From the NCBI RefSeq assembly GCF_002286965.1, contig NZ_NSKD01000008.1:1-64000 (forward strand): a DNA stretch of 64,000 nt, written 5' to 3'. The stretch is from Halovibrio salipaludis (GTDB lineage Bacteria; Pseudomonadota; Gammaproteobacteria; Pseudomonadales; Oleiphilaceae). Every line of letters starts with the position of its first letter. The stretch's first letter is position 1. This document shows, piece after piece, positions 26,593 through 35,960 of this stretch. The notes beneath the pieces are model-generated. The model was not told where the DNA came from. It saw only the letters and a program-made list of their open reading frames with translations, and ran no database searches. The position numbers and the translations under genes were made by a program.

Positions 26593-27672
26593 ATGCCACG
26601 CTGTACCGCGCTTCCGCCCGCCCTGATCCTCTGTCTTCTGATCCCACTGATGCTCCTGGGCGGCTGCAGTGATTCCGGTGATCCGGAAAACCGGGAGTCT
26701 CCCGTCACCCGGGTTGAAGGGCGGATCTTCGGTACTTTCTACCAGGTCAGCGTTGCCGGCGAACTTCCCGAAGAGCGTCGTGAATCCCTGCATGAAGCCG
26801 TTCGCAAGGTCCTCGCCAACGTGGACCAGGGCATGTCCACCTACCGTGATGATTCCGATCTCATGCGGCTGAACAGCAGCACACCGGGCGACTGGGTCAA
26901 TCTGCCGGAAGGGGTGATCGATGTGCTGCAGGCGGCCGATGGCCTCTCGGAACGCACCGGCGGCGCCTTCGATACCACCATCGGCGGTCTGGTTAACCTG
27001 TGGAGCTTTGGCCCCGAGGCCCGGCCCACAGAGGTACCGCCGGACGCCACCATTGAGGCGCGCCTGGAACAGGTCGGTCACGGGAACCTTGAGATCGACC
27101 CGGCCGCCAACCGGGCCCGGCGCATGACGGACCTGTTCGTGGATCTGTCGGCCATTGCCAAGGGCGAGGCGGTGGACCGGGTCTCGGCCCTGCTGGAGGA
27201 ACGCGGCCATGACAACCACCTGGTGAACATCGGGGGCGACCTGCGGGCCAGCGGGCGCAAGGCGGAGAACACACCATGGCGCATCGGCATCGAAGTTCCC
27301 CGGAACGGGCCACAGAGCCCGCGCCATATACTGCCACTGGAGGATATGTCGCTGGCCACTTCCGGCGATTACCGCAACTACTTTGAGGCGGACGGGCAGC
27401 GTTATTCCCATACCATTGACCCACGCGACGGGCGTCCGGTCACGCACTCGCTGGCCTCGGTCAGTGTCTTCCACCCGAGCAACCGGAGGGCGGACGCACT
27501 GGCCACCGCCTTCATGGTGATGGGCGTGGACGACACCCTGGACTATGCCCGCACCCATGACGTTGCCGTGCTCGTTATCGAGCACCGGGACGACCGCTTC
27601 CAGACCCGGGTATCCCCGGCTCTTGAACAGATGCTCTCCGAGGAGGATCTGGCAGCGCTGAACACCGACTGA
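26593..27672 (+). CDS. apbE: FAD:protein FMN transferase, lipoprotein (ApbE)
   Basis: The protein has about 359 residues. ATG 26593 has GGAG 6 bases upstream and leads into a lipoprotein signal ending LMLLGGC. ApbE motifs are present: GTFYQVSV, MSTYRDDSDLMRLN, TGGAFDTTIGGLVNLWSFG, LSAIAKGEAVDRV, LVNIGGDLRASG, YSHTIDPRDGRPV, and the C-terminal metal-site region ATAFMVMGVD. The enzyme attaches FMN to Thr/Ser of periplasmic domains of Nqr/Rnf-type complexes using FAD and Mg2+. No Nqr/Rnf genes are in this window. It runs with mgtE 12 bases downstream, which is sensible for a Mg2+-dependent enzyme. Confidence 0.93.
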   Translation: MPRCTALPPALILCLLIPLMLLGGCSDSGDPENRESPVTRVEGRIFGTFYQVSVAGELPEERRESLHEAVRKVLANVDQGMSTYRDDSDLMRLNSSTPGDWVNLPEGVIDVLQAADGLSERTGGAFDTTIGGLVNLWSFGPEARPTEVPPDATIEARLEQVGHGNLEIDPAANRARRMTDLFVDLSAIAKGEAVDRVSALLEERGHDNHLVNIGGDLRASGRKAENTPWRIGIEVPRNGPQSPRHILPLEDMSLATSGDYRNYFEADGQRYSHTIDPRDGRPVTHSLASVSVFHPSNRRADALATAFMVMGVDDTLDYARTHDVAVLVIEHRDDRFQTRVSPALEQMLSEEDLAALNTD

Positions 27673-27684
27673 CCGGAGACGGCT

Positions 27685-29040
27685 ATGACCGAAACCGCCG
27701 AAATCGAATCCGAAGTCCGGACGCTGCTCGAACAGGGCGACCTTGATGCCGCCATTGAGTTCCTCAATAACCGCCACCCCGCGGAAGTCGGTGGGGTTAT
27801 TGACGAGCTCGACGGTGAAACCGCCTACGCCCTGTTCGACCAGCTCGACCGCCGTACCCAGGCGCGCATCCTGCCCTACATGCAGCCGTCCCATCAGCTG
27901 AGCATGGTCCAGCACCTGGGCCGCCACGCCCAGGCCCGGCTGCTGACGGACATGAACGCCGACGAACGGGCCGACCTCTACCAGGAGCTGCCCGAGGACG
28001 TTCAGGAAGCGTTGATGCCCGCCCTGGCCAAGGCCGAACGCGAGGATCTGCTGCGGCTGACCAGCTACCCCGAGGGCACCGTCGGCTCGGTGATGACCAG
28101 CGAGTATGCCACGGTCCCGGCGCATATCAGCGCCCGCCAGGCCATCGAGCGCCTGCGCCTTCAGGCGCTGAACAAGGAAACCATCTACGTCGCCTACGTG
28201 CTCGATACCGAGCGCCACCTGCTGGGGATCGTGACCCTGAGTGGGCTGGTGGTGGCCTCCCCCGGAGAGTCGGTCGAGGACCTGATGCAGACCGAGGTGG
28301 TCAACGTTCACACGGACGCACCCAGCGCCGAGGCGGCGCGACTGATCGCCGACTACGACCTGCTGGCGGTGCCGGTGGTCGACGACGAGGACCGCATGGT
28401 CGGCATCGTCACCCACGACGATGCCATGGACGTTCAGGAGGCGGAGGCCACCGAGGACATCCACAAGGGCGCCAGCGTCGGCGACCTGCCCGGCAGCCTC
28501 AAGGAAACCGCGCTCACAACGCTCTACCAGAAGCGCATCATGTGGCTGGTGCTTCTGGTGTTCGCCAACGTTTTTTCAGGCGCGAGCATCTCGCTCTACG
28601 AGGACACCATCCAGGCCCACGTGGGGCTGGTGTTCTTCCTGCCGCTGCTGATCGCCAGTGCCGGTAACGCCGGCTCCCAGTCCGCCACCCTCATGGTGCG
28701 CGCCATTGCCACCGGTGATGTGATCAGCGGGGACTGGTTCCGCATGCTGCTGCGCGAGATCGGCCTCGGGCTGATGCTGGGGCTGACCATGGCGGCCGCC
28801 GTCGCAGCCATCGGGCTCTACCGGGGCGGCGCCGAGCTGGCCCACGTGGTATCGCTGACCATGGTGATCGTGGTGCTCAGCGGCAGCCTCATCGGCATGT
28901 CACTGCCGTTCGTGCTCAACAAGCTGAACATGGACCCGGCCACCGCCAGCGCCCCGGTGGTTTCGTTCATCGCCGACGTCGCCGGTATCCTGGTCTATTT
29001 CGGGCTCGCCTCCGCGCTGCTGTCCATACCGGCCCAATAG
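27685..29040 (+). CDS. mgtE: Magnesium transporter MgtE
   Basis: The 451-residue protein has MgtE order: an N-terminal superhelical Mg2+-sensing domain (about 1-130, HPAEVGGVIDELDGE, LPEDVQEALMPALAK), a CBS pair (about 135-255, GSVMTSEYATVPAHISARQA, DLMQTEVVNVHTDAPS), then five membrane helices with the pore region SAGNAGSQSATLMVRAIATGD and SLIGMSLPFVLNKLNMDPATASAP. It is an inner-membrane Mg2+ channel closed by high internal Mg2+. It sits 12 bases after apbE and 10 bases before the FemAB-like gene. Confidence 0.95.
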   Translation: MTETAEIESEVRTLLEQGDLDAAIEFLNNRHPAEVGGVIDELDGETAYALFDQLDRRTQARILPYMQPSHQLSMVQHLGRHAQARLLTDMNADERADLYQELPEDVQEALMPALAKAEREDLLRLTSYPEGTVGSVMTSEYATVPAHISARQAIERLRLQALNKETIYVAYVLDTERHLLGIVTLSGLVVASPGESVEDLMQTEVVNVHTDAPSAEAARLIADYDLLAVPVVDDEDRMVGIVTHDDAMDVQEAEATEDIHKGASVGDLPGSLKETALTTLYQKRIMWLVLLVFANVFSGASISLYEDTIQAHVGLVFFLPLLIASAGNAGSQSATLMVRAIATGDVISGDWFRMLLREIGLGLMLGLTMAAAVAAIGLYRGGAELAHVVSLTMVIVVLSGSLIGMSLPFVLNKLNMDPATASAPVVSFIADVAGILVYFGLASALLSIPAQ

Positions 29041-29050
29041 GAAGCCCACC

Positions 29051-30181
29051 ATGGCGTTCATCGAAAGCCTCGGCAGCATTGAGCCAGAGGAATGGAATCG
29101 CCTGCGGGGAACCCATTCCCCCTTTCTGCGTCACGAGTTCCTGTTCGGGCTCGAGGCAACCGGCTGTACCACCACTGCTACGGGTTGGACGCCCCACCAC
29201 TGGATTGAACGCAACAGTGAGGGCCAGCTGATGGCCGCGCTGCCCTGCTATCGCAAGCATCACTCCTTCGGTGAGTACGTCTTCGACTGGGCCTGGGCAG
29301 AGGCCTGGGCCCATTACGGGCGCGATTACTACCCCAAGCTGCTCAGCGCCGTGCCCTTCACTCCCTGCGAGGGCCCCCGCCTGCTGCTGCATCCTGACGC
29401 GGACGGTGCCAGTACCGGATTCCGCAGTACGCAAGCTGTTCTGGCGGAACTGGAAGGCGGCTCGTACTCCAGCTGGCACCTGCTGTTCCCGGATGCGGAA
29501 TCACAGCACCACCTGGACCGCGACCAGTGGCTGCGCCGCCTGAGCTGCGAATTCCACTGGCACAACCCGGGCTACCCGGACTTCGAAGGGTTCCTGGCCA
29601 CCCTGAAATCGCGCAAGCGCAAACAGATCCGCCGGGAACGGCGTCTGGTGGCGGACCAGGGCATAGATTTCCGTCACTACGCCGGCAGTGATGGCATTCC
29701 GGAGAGTGCCCTGGAAGCCTTCCATGTGTTCTACCAGGCCACGTACCTCAAGCGCGGCCAGCGCCCTTACCTCAACCGCGAATTCTTCCAGTACCTGGCG
29801 GATCGCATGCCGGAACAGCTCACTCTGGTCATGGCCGTCCACCAGGGTCACTACGTAGCCGCGGCCCTGTTCCTGCACGATAGCGAGCGCCTTTACGGGC
29901 GTTACTGGGGCTGTCTGGAGGAATACGACCAGCTCCACTTCGAGACCTGCTACTACCAGGGCATCGACCTGTGCATTGAGCGGGGGCTGAGCCGCTTCGA
30001 TGCCGGCGCCCAGGGCGAGCACAAGCTCAAGCGCGGCTTTCAGCCGGAGCTGTTCGAATCCTTCCACTGGGTCGCGGATGAGCAGCTGAGGCCGGCAGTG
30101 GCCGACTTCTGCCGGCGCGAGGCCGCCGCCGTCCGCGCCTACGCCTCGGAAGTCATGGCGGAACTGCCGTTCAGCGGCTGA
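29051..30181 (+). CDS. FemAB/GNAT-like protein (PF04339 type)
   Basis: The 376-residue protein matches the conserved family once labelled peptidogalycan biosynthesis/recognition (DUF482), a double-GNAT fold. Hallmarks are FLRHEFLFGLEATGC, DWAWAEAWAHYGRDYYPKL, LKSRKRKQIRRERR, GRYWGCLEEYDQLHFETCYYQG and FDAGAQGEHKLKRGF. The catalysed reaction of this subfamily is not established; aminoacyl or acyl transfer is inferred from the fold. It is last in the apbE-mgtE unit, and its 3' end overlaps the convergent cydC gene by 43 bases. Confidence 0.85.
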   Translation: MAFIESLGSIEPEEWNRLRGTHSPFLRHEFLFGLEATGCTTTATGWTPHHWIERNSEGQLMAALPCYRKHHSFGEYVFDWAWAEAWAHYGRDYYPKLLSAVPFTPCEGPRLLLHPDADGASTGFRSTQAVLAELEGGSYSSWHLLFPDAESQHHLDRDQWLRRLSCEFHWHNPGYPDFEGFLATLKSRKRKQIRRERRLVADQGIDFRHYAGSDGIPESALEAFHVFYQATYLKRGQRPYLNREFFQYLADRMPEQLTLVMAVHQGHYVAAALFLHDSERLYGRYWGCLEEYDQLHFETCYYQGIDLCIERGLSRFDAGAQGEHKLKRGFQPELFESFHWVADEQLRPAVADFCRREAAAVRAYASEVMAELPFSG

Positions 30182-31833
30182 TCCGATACCAACGCCAATC
30201 GCCGGTCCACGGTGACAGGGTCGGTCAGTTCATGGATGAGAAGCAGCAGCGAGCGCCCTTCAAGCCACGGCTGGATGCCCTCCCAGACCCGCGCCAGTGT
30301 GGCGCTGTCCAGCCCGGTGAAGGGTTCATCCAGAATCAGGATGGGTGCGGGCCGCAGCAGCGTGCGCGCCAGCGCCAGACGCCGCGCCTCGCCACCGGAC
30401 AGCCGGCCGGCCCGTTCGCCAACCGGGGTCGTCAGTCCCAGGGGCATGGCCGCCACCGTCGGCGCCAGCGCCACCGCCTCCAGAACCTGCCACAGCTGGC
30501 TCTCCGTAGCGTCCGGCAGAGCCAGTCGCAGATTCTCCGCCACGGAAGCATCGAATAGGTGCGCCGACTGGGTGAGAACACTCAGACGCGTTCGCCAGTG
30601 TTCCACCGGCCAGCTCTGTACCGGCTGGCCATCCGCCAGAACAGCGCCGCTGACCGGCTCCAGTGTCCGGGCCGCCAGGGCCGCCAGCGTGGATTTACCG
30701 GCGCCGGAGGCACCGGTCACCGCGATCCGCTCCCCCGGGGCCAGCGACAGACTGAAATCCCGGAACACCGGCGGCGCCCCCTGGTCCACGGCAATGTGGG
30801 ACCAGGTCAGTGTCGGGTGCGACGCCAGCCCGGCCTGTGGACGGGTCGTCACCGCCTGTTGGGTGGCGCGGTGTCCATTGAGCCGGGCAGCGGCGGCGTG
30901 GGTGGCGCCCCAGCTCGAGAAACCGCCGGGCAGCGCCATGAACCCTTCGACAAGTGCCATCACGACCAGGGGCATCATCGCCATGACCGGCCCGGAAAGC
31001 TGCCCACTGCGCCAGCCTTCGGCCCCAAGCAGCAACACGGCCACAACCAGTCCCTGCAGGATCAGGGTGGTGAGCGCCTGGGCATCGACCACCGCGCTGG
31101 TGCGCTGATACTGGAGGCCTCGCAGTCGGCACTCCTTCTGCAGCAGCCGCTGGCGGTGCACATCGAGCTGCCCGGCCGCGGTCAGTTCCGCCATACCCTC
31201 AAGCTCCTCCAGCACCCCCTCCCGGAGGCCCTCGGCGACATCCGCTTCGGCCGCGCCCGCGTGACGCACGCGCAACGCGGTACCCAGGGTCAGCACCAGA
31301 AGCAGTGGCAGCAGAACCGCCAGCATCACCCCCGCGATCGACACGGAAAACAACGCCACCAGCGCCACCGTGGCAAGCGTGGCTGCCAGGGCCACCAGCG
31401 GTGGTGCCAGCAGGCGCAGATAGAGATTATCCAGGGTCTGAACATCCGCAATGAGCCGGCTGAGAAAAGCCGCCGAACCGACCCCGCGCCTGAGCCTGTC
31501 GCCGGTGGTGGCAAGCCTCTGGAACAACCCCACCCGGATGTCGGCAAGCACCCGCAGCACCGTATCGTGCTGCACGAGCCGCTCCAGGTAACGGCTGAGC
31601 GTTCGCGACAGGGCAAAGAACCGGATACCGCCGCCGGGTACGTAGAGATTGAGGCTGGCACTGGCCCCGGCGGCCCAGGCGGCGGCCGTCACGGCGGTGG
31701 CGGTGATGAACCACCCGGACAGCGCCAGCAGCCCGAGCCCGGACAGCAGCGTGGCGAGCGCCAGAACCAGGCCAGCCCCCATGCGGACCCGGTGACGGGC
31801 GACAAGGCACAACCAGGGCCGGATCTCACTCAT
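30139..31833 (-). CDS. cydC: ABC exporter subunit CydC
   Basis: The protein has 564 residues, with six N-terminal membrane helices (LLSGLGLLALSGWFITATAV) and a C-terminal ATPase. The ATPase has Walker A GASGAGKSTLAAL, signature LSGGEARRLALARTLL and Walker B ILILDEPFTGLD. The region FFALSRTLSRYLERLVQHD is typical of CydC. With CydD it forms the heterodimer required to assemble cytochrome bd, reported to export cysteine/glutathione and to handle haem. ATG 31833 overlaps the cydD stop by 8 bases. It is last in the oxidase unit. Confidence 0.92.
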   Translation of the reverse strand: MSEIRPWLCLVARHRVRMGAGLVLALATLLSGLGLLALSGWFITATAVTAAAWAAGASASLNLYVPGGGIRFFALSRTLSRYLERLVQHDTVLRVLADIRVGLFQRLATTGDRLRRGVGSAAFLSRLIADVQTLDNLYLRLLAPPLVALAATLATVALVALFSVSIAGVMLAVLLPLLLVLTLGTALRVRHAGAAEADVAEGLREGVLEELEGMAELTAAGQLDVHRQRLLQKECRLRGLQYQRTSAVVDAQALTTLILQGLVVAVLLLGAEGWRSGQLSGPVMAMMPLVVMALVEGFMALPGGFSSWGATHAAAARLNGHRATQQAVTTRPQAGLASHPTLTWSHIAVDQGAPPVFRDFSLSLAPGERIAVTGASGAGKSTLAALAARTLEPVSGAVLADGQPVQSWPVEHWRTRLSVLTQSAHLFDASVAENLRLALPDATESQLWQVLEAVALAPTVAAMPLGLTTPVGERAGRLSGGEARRLALARTLLRPAPILILDEPFTGLDSATLARVWEGIQPWLEGRSLLLLIHELTDPVTVDRRLALVSDQPLNGSSAMTSEA

Positions 31834-33496
31834 CCCCGTTCCCCCCGCCAAGCGTGAACACCTGATCCGCCAGCGCCATGATCGCCGGCTGGTGGGTTGC
31901 GATGACACAGGTCCGGCCCGCCGCCAGCACCCGTCGCAGTGCCGCGATCACTTCTGCTTCCGTGGCCGCATCCAGTCCGGCAGTGGGCTCATCCAGCAGC
32001 AGAACCGGTGCCGGCATCAGCAACAGCCTTGCAAATGCCAGTCGTCGCGCCTGCCCACCGGAGAGGCCAAGCCCCTCCTCGCCCAGTGGTGCATCCAGCC
32101 CCTCGGGCCTCGCCGACAGAACGGTGCCCAGTCCAACCTCTTCCAGAACCCGGTGCATGGCCTCGTCATCGGCCTCCGGGGCCATGGCCTGGAGGTTGTC
32201 GCGCCAGCTTCCGTGCACCAGCCAGGGGCGCTGACCCATCCAGCCAACCTGAACGCACCCGGCGGGCTGGCCCGCCACCCGGACCGCCCCTTCCTGGGGA
32301 ACCAGGAAACCGGCCAGAACCGCCATCAGCGTCGATTTGCCACTGCCCGAGGGCCCGGTGACCACCAGCGTCTGCCCGGCGGGAACCTGCAGCTGAAGAC
32401 CACGGAACACCGGTGCCCGCCCCGGCCAGGCAACCGCCAGGTCCGCAACCCGGATCCCGTCCCTGTCGCAGGGGGTTGTGATGTCCGCCGCCCCCGAGCC
32501 GGCAACGGGCACGCTCAGCCGTGCCCCCAGATGGGCGGCGGCACCCAGGGCGGCGGCCCGGTCGTGGTAATACTGCGAAAGAAGCCTCAGAGGCTGGAAG
32601 AACTCCGGCGCCAGAAGCAGTGCAAAGAGACCGGAGAACAGGGTCATCTGCGAGGCCGGCCCGAAGGTGATCATCTCCAGAAGCCCGAAGCCCACATACA
32701 TCGCCACGGCGGCAATCGCCACCGAGGCGAAGAACTCCAGTACCGCCGAGGACAGGAAGGCCACCCGGAGTGTGGCCATGTTGAGCTGTCGATAATCGTC
32801 GGTGGCACGCGCCACATCCGCCACCGCCGCCCGGGTCTGGCCGAACAGCTGAAGGGTGGTCAGCCCCCGGAGGCGGTCGAGGAAATGGCCGGACAGACGT
32901 GCCAGCGACTCATAGTGCTGGCGGTTGACGCGCTCAGCGCCCATGCCCACCAGCGCCATGAAAAGCGGAATCAGCGGCGCCGCCGCCAGCAGAAAGAGTG
33001 CCGCCAGCCAGTCCAGCCAGGCCACCACCAGCAGAATCAGCGCCGGCACCACCACCGCCAGCACCATCTGCGGCAGGAAGCGTGCGTAATACCCCTCCAG
33101 GGCATCGACCTGCTCGGTCCACTCGCTGGCCAGGCGCGCCGAATCGCTGCCGGCAAGCCCCACGGGGCCGGCAGCTTCCCAGGCCCCCAGAAGCGCCTGC
33201 CGGACCCGGCTGCGCACCCGGTCGCCGGCCACCAACCCGGCGCGGTCCTGGAGCCACTGGGCACCCGCGCGCACCGCCACCGCAAGCATCAGCGCCGCAG
33301 CAGTCAGCCCGAACGCCGGGGATGCCCCACTGAGGATCAGCCGGTCCACGAACCAGGCCATGACCCCGAGCTGTGCGATCAGCGCCAGGGCCTGCACCAC
33401 ACCGGCCACCACCGCCAGCACCAGCGCGGCACGCACCGGCGCAGCCCACCGGGTGAGCCACTGCCGGGCCAGGCGTGGCTCAGTGGTAGCCGTCAC
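31826..33496 (-). CDS. cydD: ABC exporter subunit CydD
   Basis: The 556-residue half-transporter has a membrane region (LAVVAGVVQALALIAQLG onward) and CydD-type FLPQMVLAVVVPALIL. The ATPase has Walker A TGPSGSGKSTLMAVLAG, signature GLSGGQARRLAFARLL and Walker B VLLLDEPTAGLD. The start is taken as GTG 33496 (VTATTEPRL), lying inside the last codons of cioB (17-base overlap) and giving the normal family length. It acts with CydC in periplasmic thiol/haem homeostasis for bd oxidase assembly. Confidence 0.92.
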   Translation of the reverse strand: MTATTEPRLARQWLTRWAAPVRAALVLAVVAGVVQALALIAQLGVMAWFVDRLILSGASPAFGLTAAALMLAVAVRAGAQWLQDRAGLVAGDRVRSRVRQALLGAWEAAGPVGLAGSDSARLASEWTEQVDALEGYYARFLPQMVLAVVVPALILLVVAWLDWLAALFLLAAAPLIPLFMALVGMGAERVNRQHYESLARLSGHFLDRLRGLTTLQLFGQTRAAVADVARATDDYRQLNMATLRVAFLSSAVLEFFASVAIAAVAMYVGFGLLEMITFGPASQMTLFSGLFALLLAPEFFQPLRLLSQYYHDRAAALGAAAHLGARLSVPVAGSGAADITTPCDRDGIRVADLAVAWPGRAPVFRGLQLQVPAGQTLVVTGPSGSGKSTLMAVLAGFLVPQEGAVRVAGQPAGCVQVGWMGQRPWLVHGSWRDNLQAMAPEADDEAMHRVLEEVGLGTVLSARPEGLDAPLGEEGLGLSGGQARRLAFARLLLMPAPVLLLDEPTAGLDAATEAEVIAALRRVLAAGRTCVIATHQPAIMALADQVFTLGGGNGDE

Positions 33497-34481
33497 CGGC
33501 GCGGACCTTGCCGCGGAAGACCCAGTAGGTCCAGGCCGTGTAGGTGAGCACAATCGGAATCACGAACAGCAGCCCAAGAAGCAGGAACAGCTGTGATTCC
33601 CACGCCGAGGCGGCGTCGTACAGGGTGATCTCCGGCGGTACCACATAGGGCCATTTGCTCACCAGCAGCCCCAGGTATGTGAAGACAAACAGCCCCATGG
33701 TGAACACGAACGGCGTCCCCTCACGGTTGTGGCCGATGCCCTGCCAGATCTTCCAGGCACAGAACAGTGCCAGCGCCGGCAGAACCCAGATCACATGCAG
33801 CGTCGAGAACCAGCGCTCGTACACCGCCTGGTCCACGATGGGCGTCCAGAAGCTGATCAGCCCGAACACCGCCAGCACCATCAGCAGCAGTGGCCGGGCC
33901 ATGCGTTGGGCCCACTGGCGTGTGACGCCCTCGGTCTTCATCAGCGTCCAGGTGCTGCCCAGCAACGCATAGCCGGCCACAAGCCCCACCCCGGTGAGCA
34001 GCGTGAAGGGCGTAATGAAATCCAGTGGGCCGCCCACAAAGACCCCATCGGCGGTGTTGATGCCCTCGATATACTTGCCCACGACCATGCCCTGGGCAAA
34101 GGCGGCGAGCGTGGAGCCGCCAGCAAAGGCAAGGTTCCACAGCCAGCGCGAGCGGTTGGCCTTGAAGCGGAACTCAAAGGCGATGCCCCGGAAAATGAGC
34201 CCTGCCAGCATCAGGAAGACGCCGATGTAGAGCGCCGGCAGCATGATCGTATAAACCATGGGGAAGGCGGCCAGTAACCCCGTACCACCGAGCACCAGCC
34301 AGGTCTCGTTACCATCCCAGACCGGGGCCACCGAGTTCATCATCAGGTCCCGGGATTCTTCATCCGGAGCGAGAGGGAACAGGATGCCCACGCCCAGATC
34401 AAATCCGTCCATGAGCACGTACATGATCACCCCGAAGGCGACAATGCCCGCCCAGATCAATGTCAGGTCAAACGGTTCCAT
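33480..34481 (-). CDS. cioB: Cytochrome bd-type (CioB/CydB) quinol oxidase subunit II
   Basis: The 333-residue integral membrane protein shows MYVLMDGFDLGVGILFPLAP, PVWDGNETWLVLGGTGLLAAFP and LIFRGIAFEFRFKA. This length and sequence match the cyanide-insensitive oxidase CioB group rather than the roughly 379-residue E. coli CydB. It pairs with subunit I to form the haem b/b/d quinol oxidase. Start and the upstream stop overlap as TGATG. Confidence 0.92.
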   Translation of the reverse strand: MEPFDLTLIWAGIVAFGVIMYVLMDGFDLGVGILFPLAPDEESRDLMMNSVAPVWDGNETWLVLGGTGLLAAFPMVYTIMLPALYIGVFLMLAGLIFRGIAFEFRFKANRSRWLWNLAFAGGSTLAAFAQGMVVGKYIEGINTADGVFVGGPLDFITPFTLLTGVGLVAGYALLGSTWTLMKTEGVTRQWAQRMARPLLLMVLAVFGLISFWTPIVDQAVYERWFSTLHVIWVLPALALFCAWKIWQGIGHNREGTPFVFTMGLFVFTYLGLLVSKWPYVVPPEITLYDAASAWESQLFLLLGLLFVIPIVLTYTAWTYWVFRGKVRAGDGYH

Positions 34482-35887
34482 CAGGCGTGCCCTCCCTGCT
34501 GTTCAAGTGGTACATGGGCGGCGGAGAAGGGGCGTTTCGCATGCTCGGCCTCGGCATGCTCACCGTCGCCGGAGGCCTCTTCCAGCCCGGCCTGGAACAC
34601 GCGGCTGAGATAGTAGAGCCCGGCTGTGAACACCAGCGCGTACACCACGATGTAACCGATCAGTGAGAACAGCGCCATGCCACCGGTCAGCGAGGGGGTA
34701 ACGCCCTCAGCGTGGGTCATCTGGCCATACACCAGCCAGGGAGCGCGCCCCATCTCGGTGACGAACCAGCCCGCCAGTACTGCGATGAACGGCGCCACGC
34801 CCATTGGCACCAGCCCCTTCAGGAACCAGCGGCTACGCCAGTAGCGCCCCCCGGGGCGCAGCAGCAGACCGGCCACGGCGAAGGCAATCATCAGCATCCC
34901 CAGCCCGACCATGACACGGAAAGACCAGAACACAATCCCCACCGGCGGCTGTTCGTCCTTCGGAACCGCGGAAATCCCCGGGACAACGCCTTCGGTATCG
35001 TGCTTGAGGATCAGGCTTGCCAGACCCGGGATGCCCAGCTCCCAGTGATTGGTCTGGGCCTGCTGGTCCGGCCAGGCGAACAGCAGCAGCGGCACATTGG
35101 AGGACGTCTCCCAGTTGCCCTCCATGGCGGCCACTTTCGTGGGCTGATGCTCCAGTGTGTTGAGGCCATGCAGATCCCCCACCCAGAGCTGCGCCGGCGC
35201 GATCACCAACAGCAGCCACAGGCACAGCGACAGCGCCCGGCGGTTCGCCTCCACCTCACGCCCCTTGAGCAGGAACCAGGCACTGAGCGAGGCGACCACG
35301 AAGGCCCCGGTCAGGAACGAGGCCAGCCCCATGTGGGCAAAGCGATACCAGAACGAGGGATTGAAGATGGCCTCGCCCCAGGCGGTTACCTGATGCATGC
35401 CGTTTTCCATGACGGTGCCGGCCGGCGTGTGCATCCAGCTGTTAGCCGCCAGTATCCAGAAGGACGAGATGAAGGTGCCAATCGCCACCATGAATGCCGC
35501 CAGCAGATAGATGCCGCCGGGCACGCGGCCACGGCCGAACAGCAGAATCCCCAGAAACGCCGCTTCCAGGAAGAAGGCGGTCACTACCTCGTAGCTGAGC
35601 ACCGGCCCGAGGAAGTTGGCCGTCGCCTGGGCGAAGTTGCTCCAGTTGGTTCCGAACTGGAACGACATCACGATCCCGGAGACCACACCCATGCCGAAGA
35701 CAACCGCAAAAACCTTGATCCAGAACTTCGACAGCCGGGTGTAGAGCGGATTACCGGTACGGTAGGCGCAGGTTTCCAGAAAGGCGATGAACGACGCCAG
35801 CCCGATGGTGAACACCGGGAAAATGGCATGGAAGGACACCACGAAGGCGAACTGTATGCGCGACAGAAGAACAGGATCAAGATCCAT
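34481..35887 (-). CDS. cioA: Cytochrome bd-type (CioA/CydA) quinol oxidase subunit I
   Basis: The 468-residue catalytic subunit has haem-ligand region FVVSFHAIFPVFTIG (His 20), SYEVVTAFFLEAAFLGILLFG with conserved glutamates of the proton path, WYRFAHM, AMEGNWETS, and the quinol-site motif GRAPWLVYGQM. The Q-loop is short, as in cyanide-insensitive CioA. It oxidises quinol and reduces O2 to water with resistance to cyanide and, in studied bd oxidases, to sulfide. CCGGAGG stands 5 bases before the ATG. A 73-base gap separates it from the SulP gene upstream on the same strand. Confidence 0.93.
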   Translation of the reverse strand: MDLDPVLLSRIQFAFVVSFHAIFPVFTIGLASFIAFLETCAYRTGNPLYTRLSKFWIKVFAVVFGMGVVSGIVMSFQFGTNWSNFAQATANFLGPVLSYEVVTAFFLEAAFLGILLFGRGRVPGGIYLLAAFMVAIGTFISSFWILAANSWMHTPAGTVMENGMHQVTAWGEAIFNPSFWYRFAHMGLASFLTGAFVVASLSAWFLLKGREVEANRRALSLCLWLLLVIAPAQLWVGDLHGLNTLEHQPTKVAAMEGNWETSSNVPLLLFAWPDQQAQTNHWELGIPGLASLILKHDTEGVVPGISAVPKDEQPPVGIVFWSFRVMVGLGMLMIAFAVAGLLLRPGGRYWRSRWFLKGLVPMGVAPFIAVLAGWFVTEMGRAPWLVYGQMTHAEGVTPSLTGGMALFSLIGYIVVYALVFTAGLYYLSRVFQAGLEEASGDGEHAEAEHAKRPFSAAHVPLEQQGGHA

Positions 35888-35960
35888 AGAGCCTCCGGAC
35901 GGAAGGAATCACAGTGGTTATCAGTTTCAATTGTGGCGATCGCGCAGACTGGAAAAAAGG

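Noticed and set aside
31892-33547. Long open frame on the plus strand opposite cydD
   Set aside because: Translation is Arg/Gln/His-rich low-complexity; cydD has all ABC motifs and operon context.
35888-35960. Possible FNR/ANR box upstream of cioA (TTGAAACTGATAA)
   Set aside because: The half-sites and spacing do not match TTGAT-N4-ATCAA well enough.
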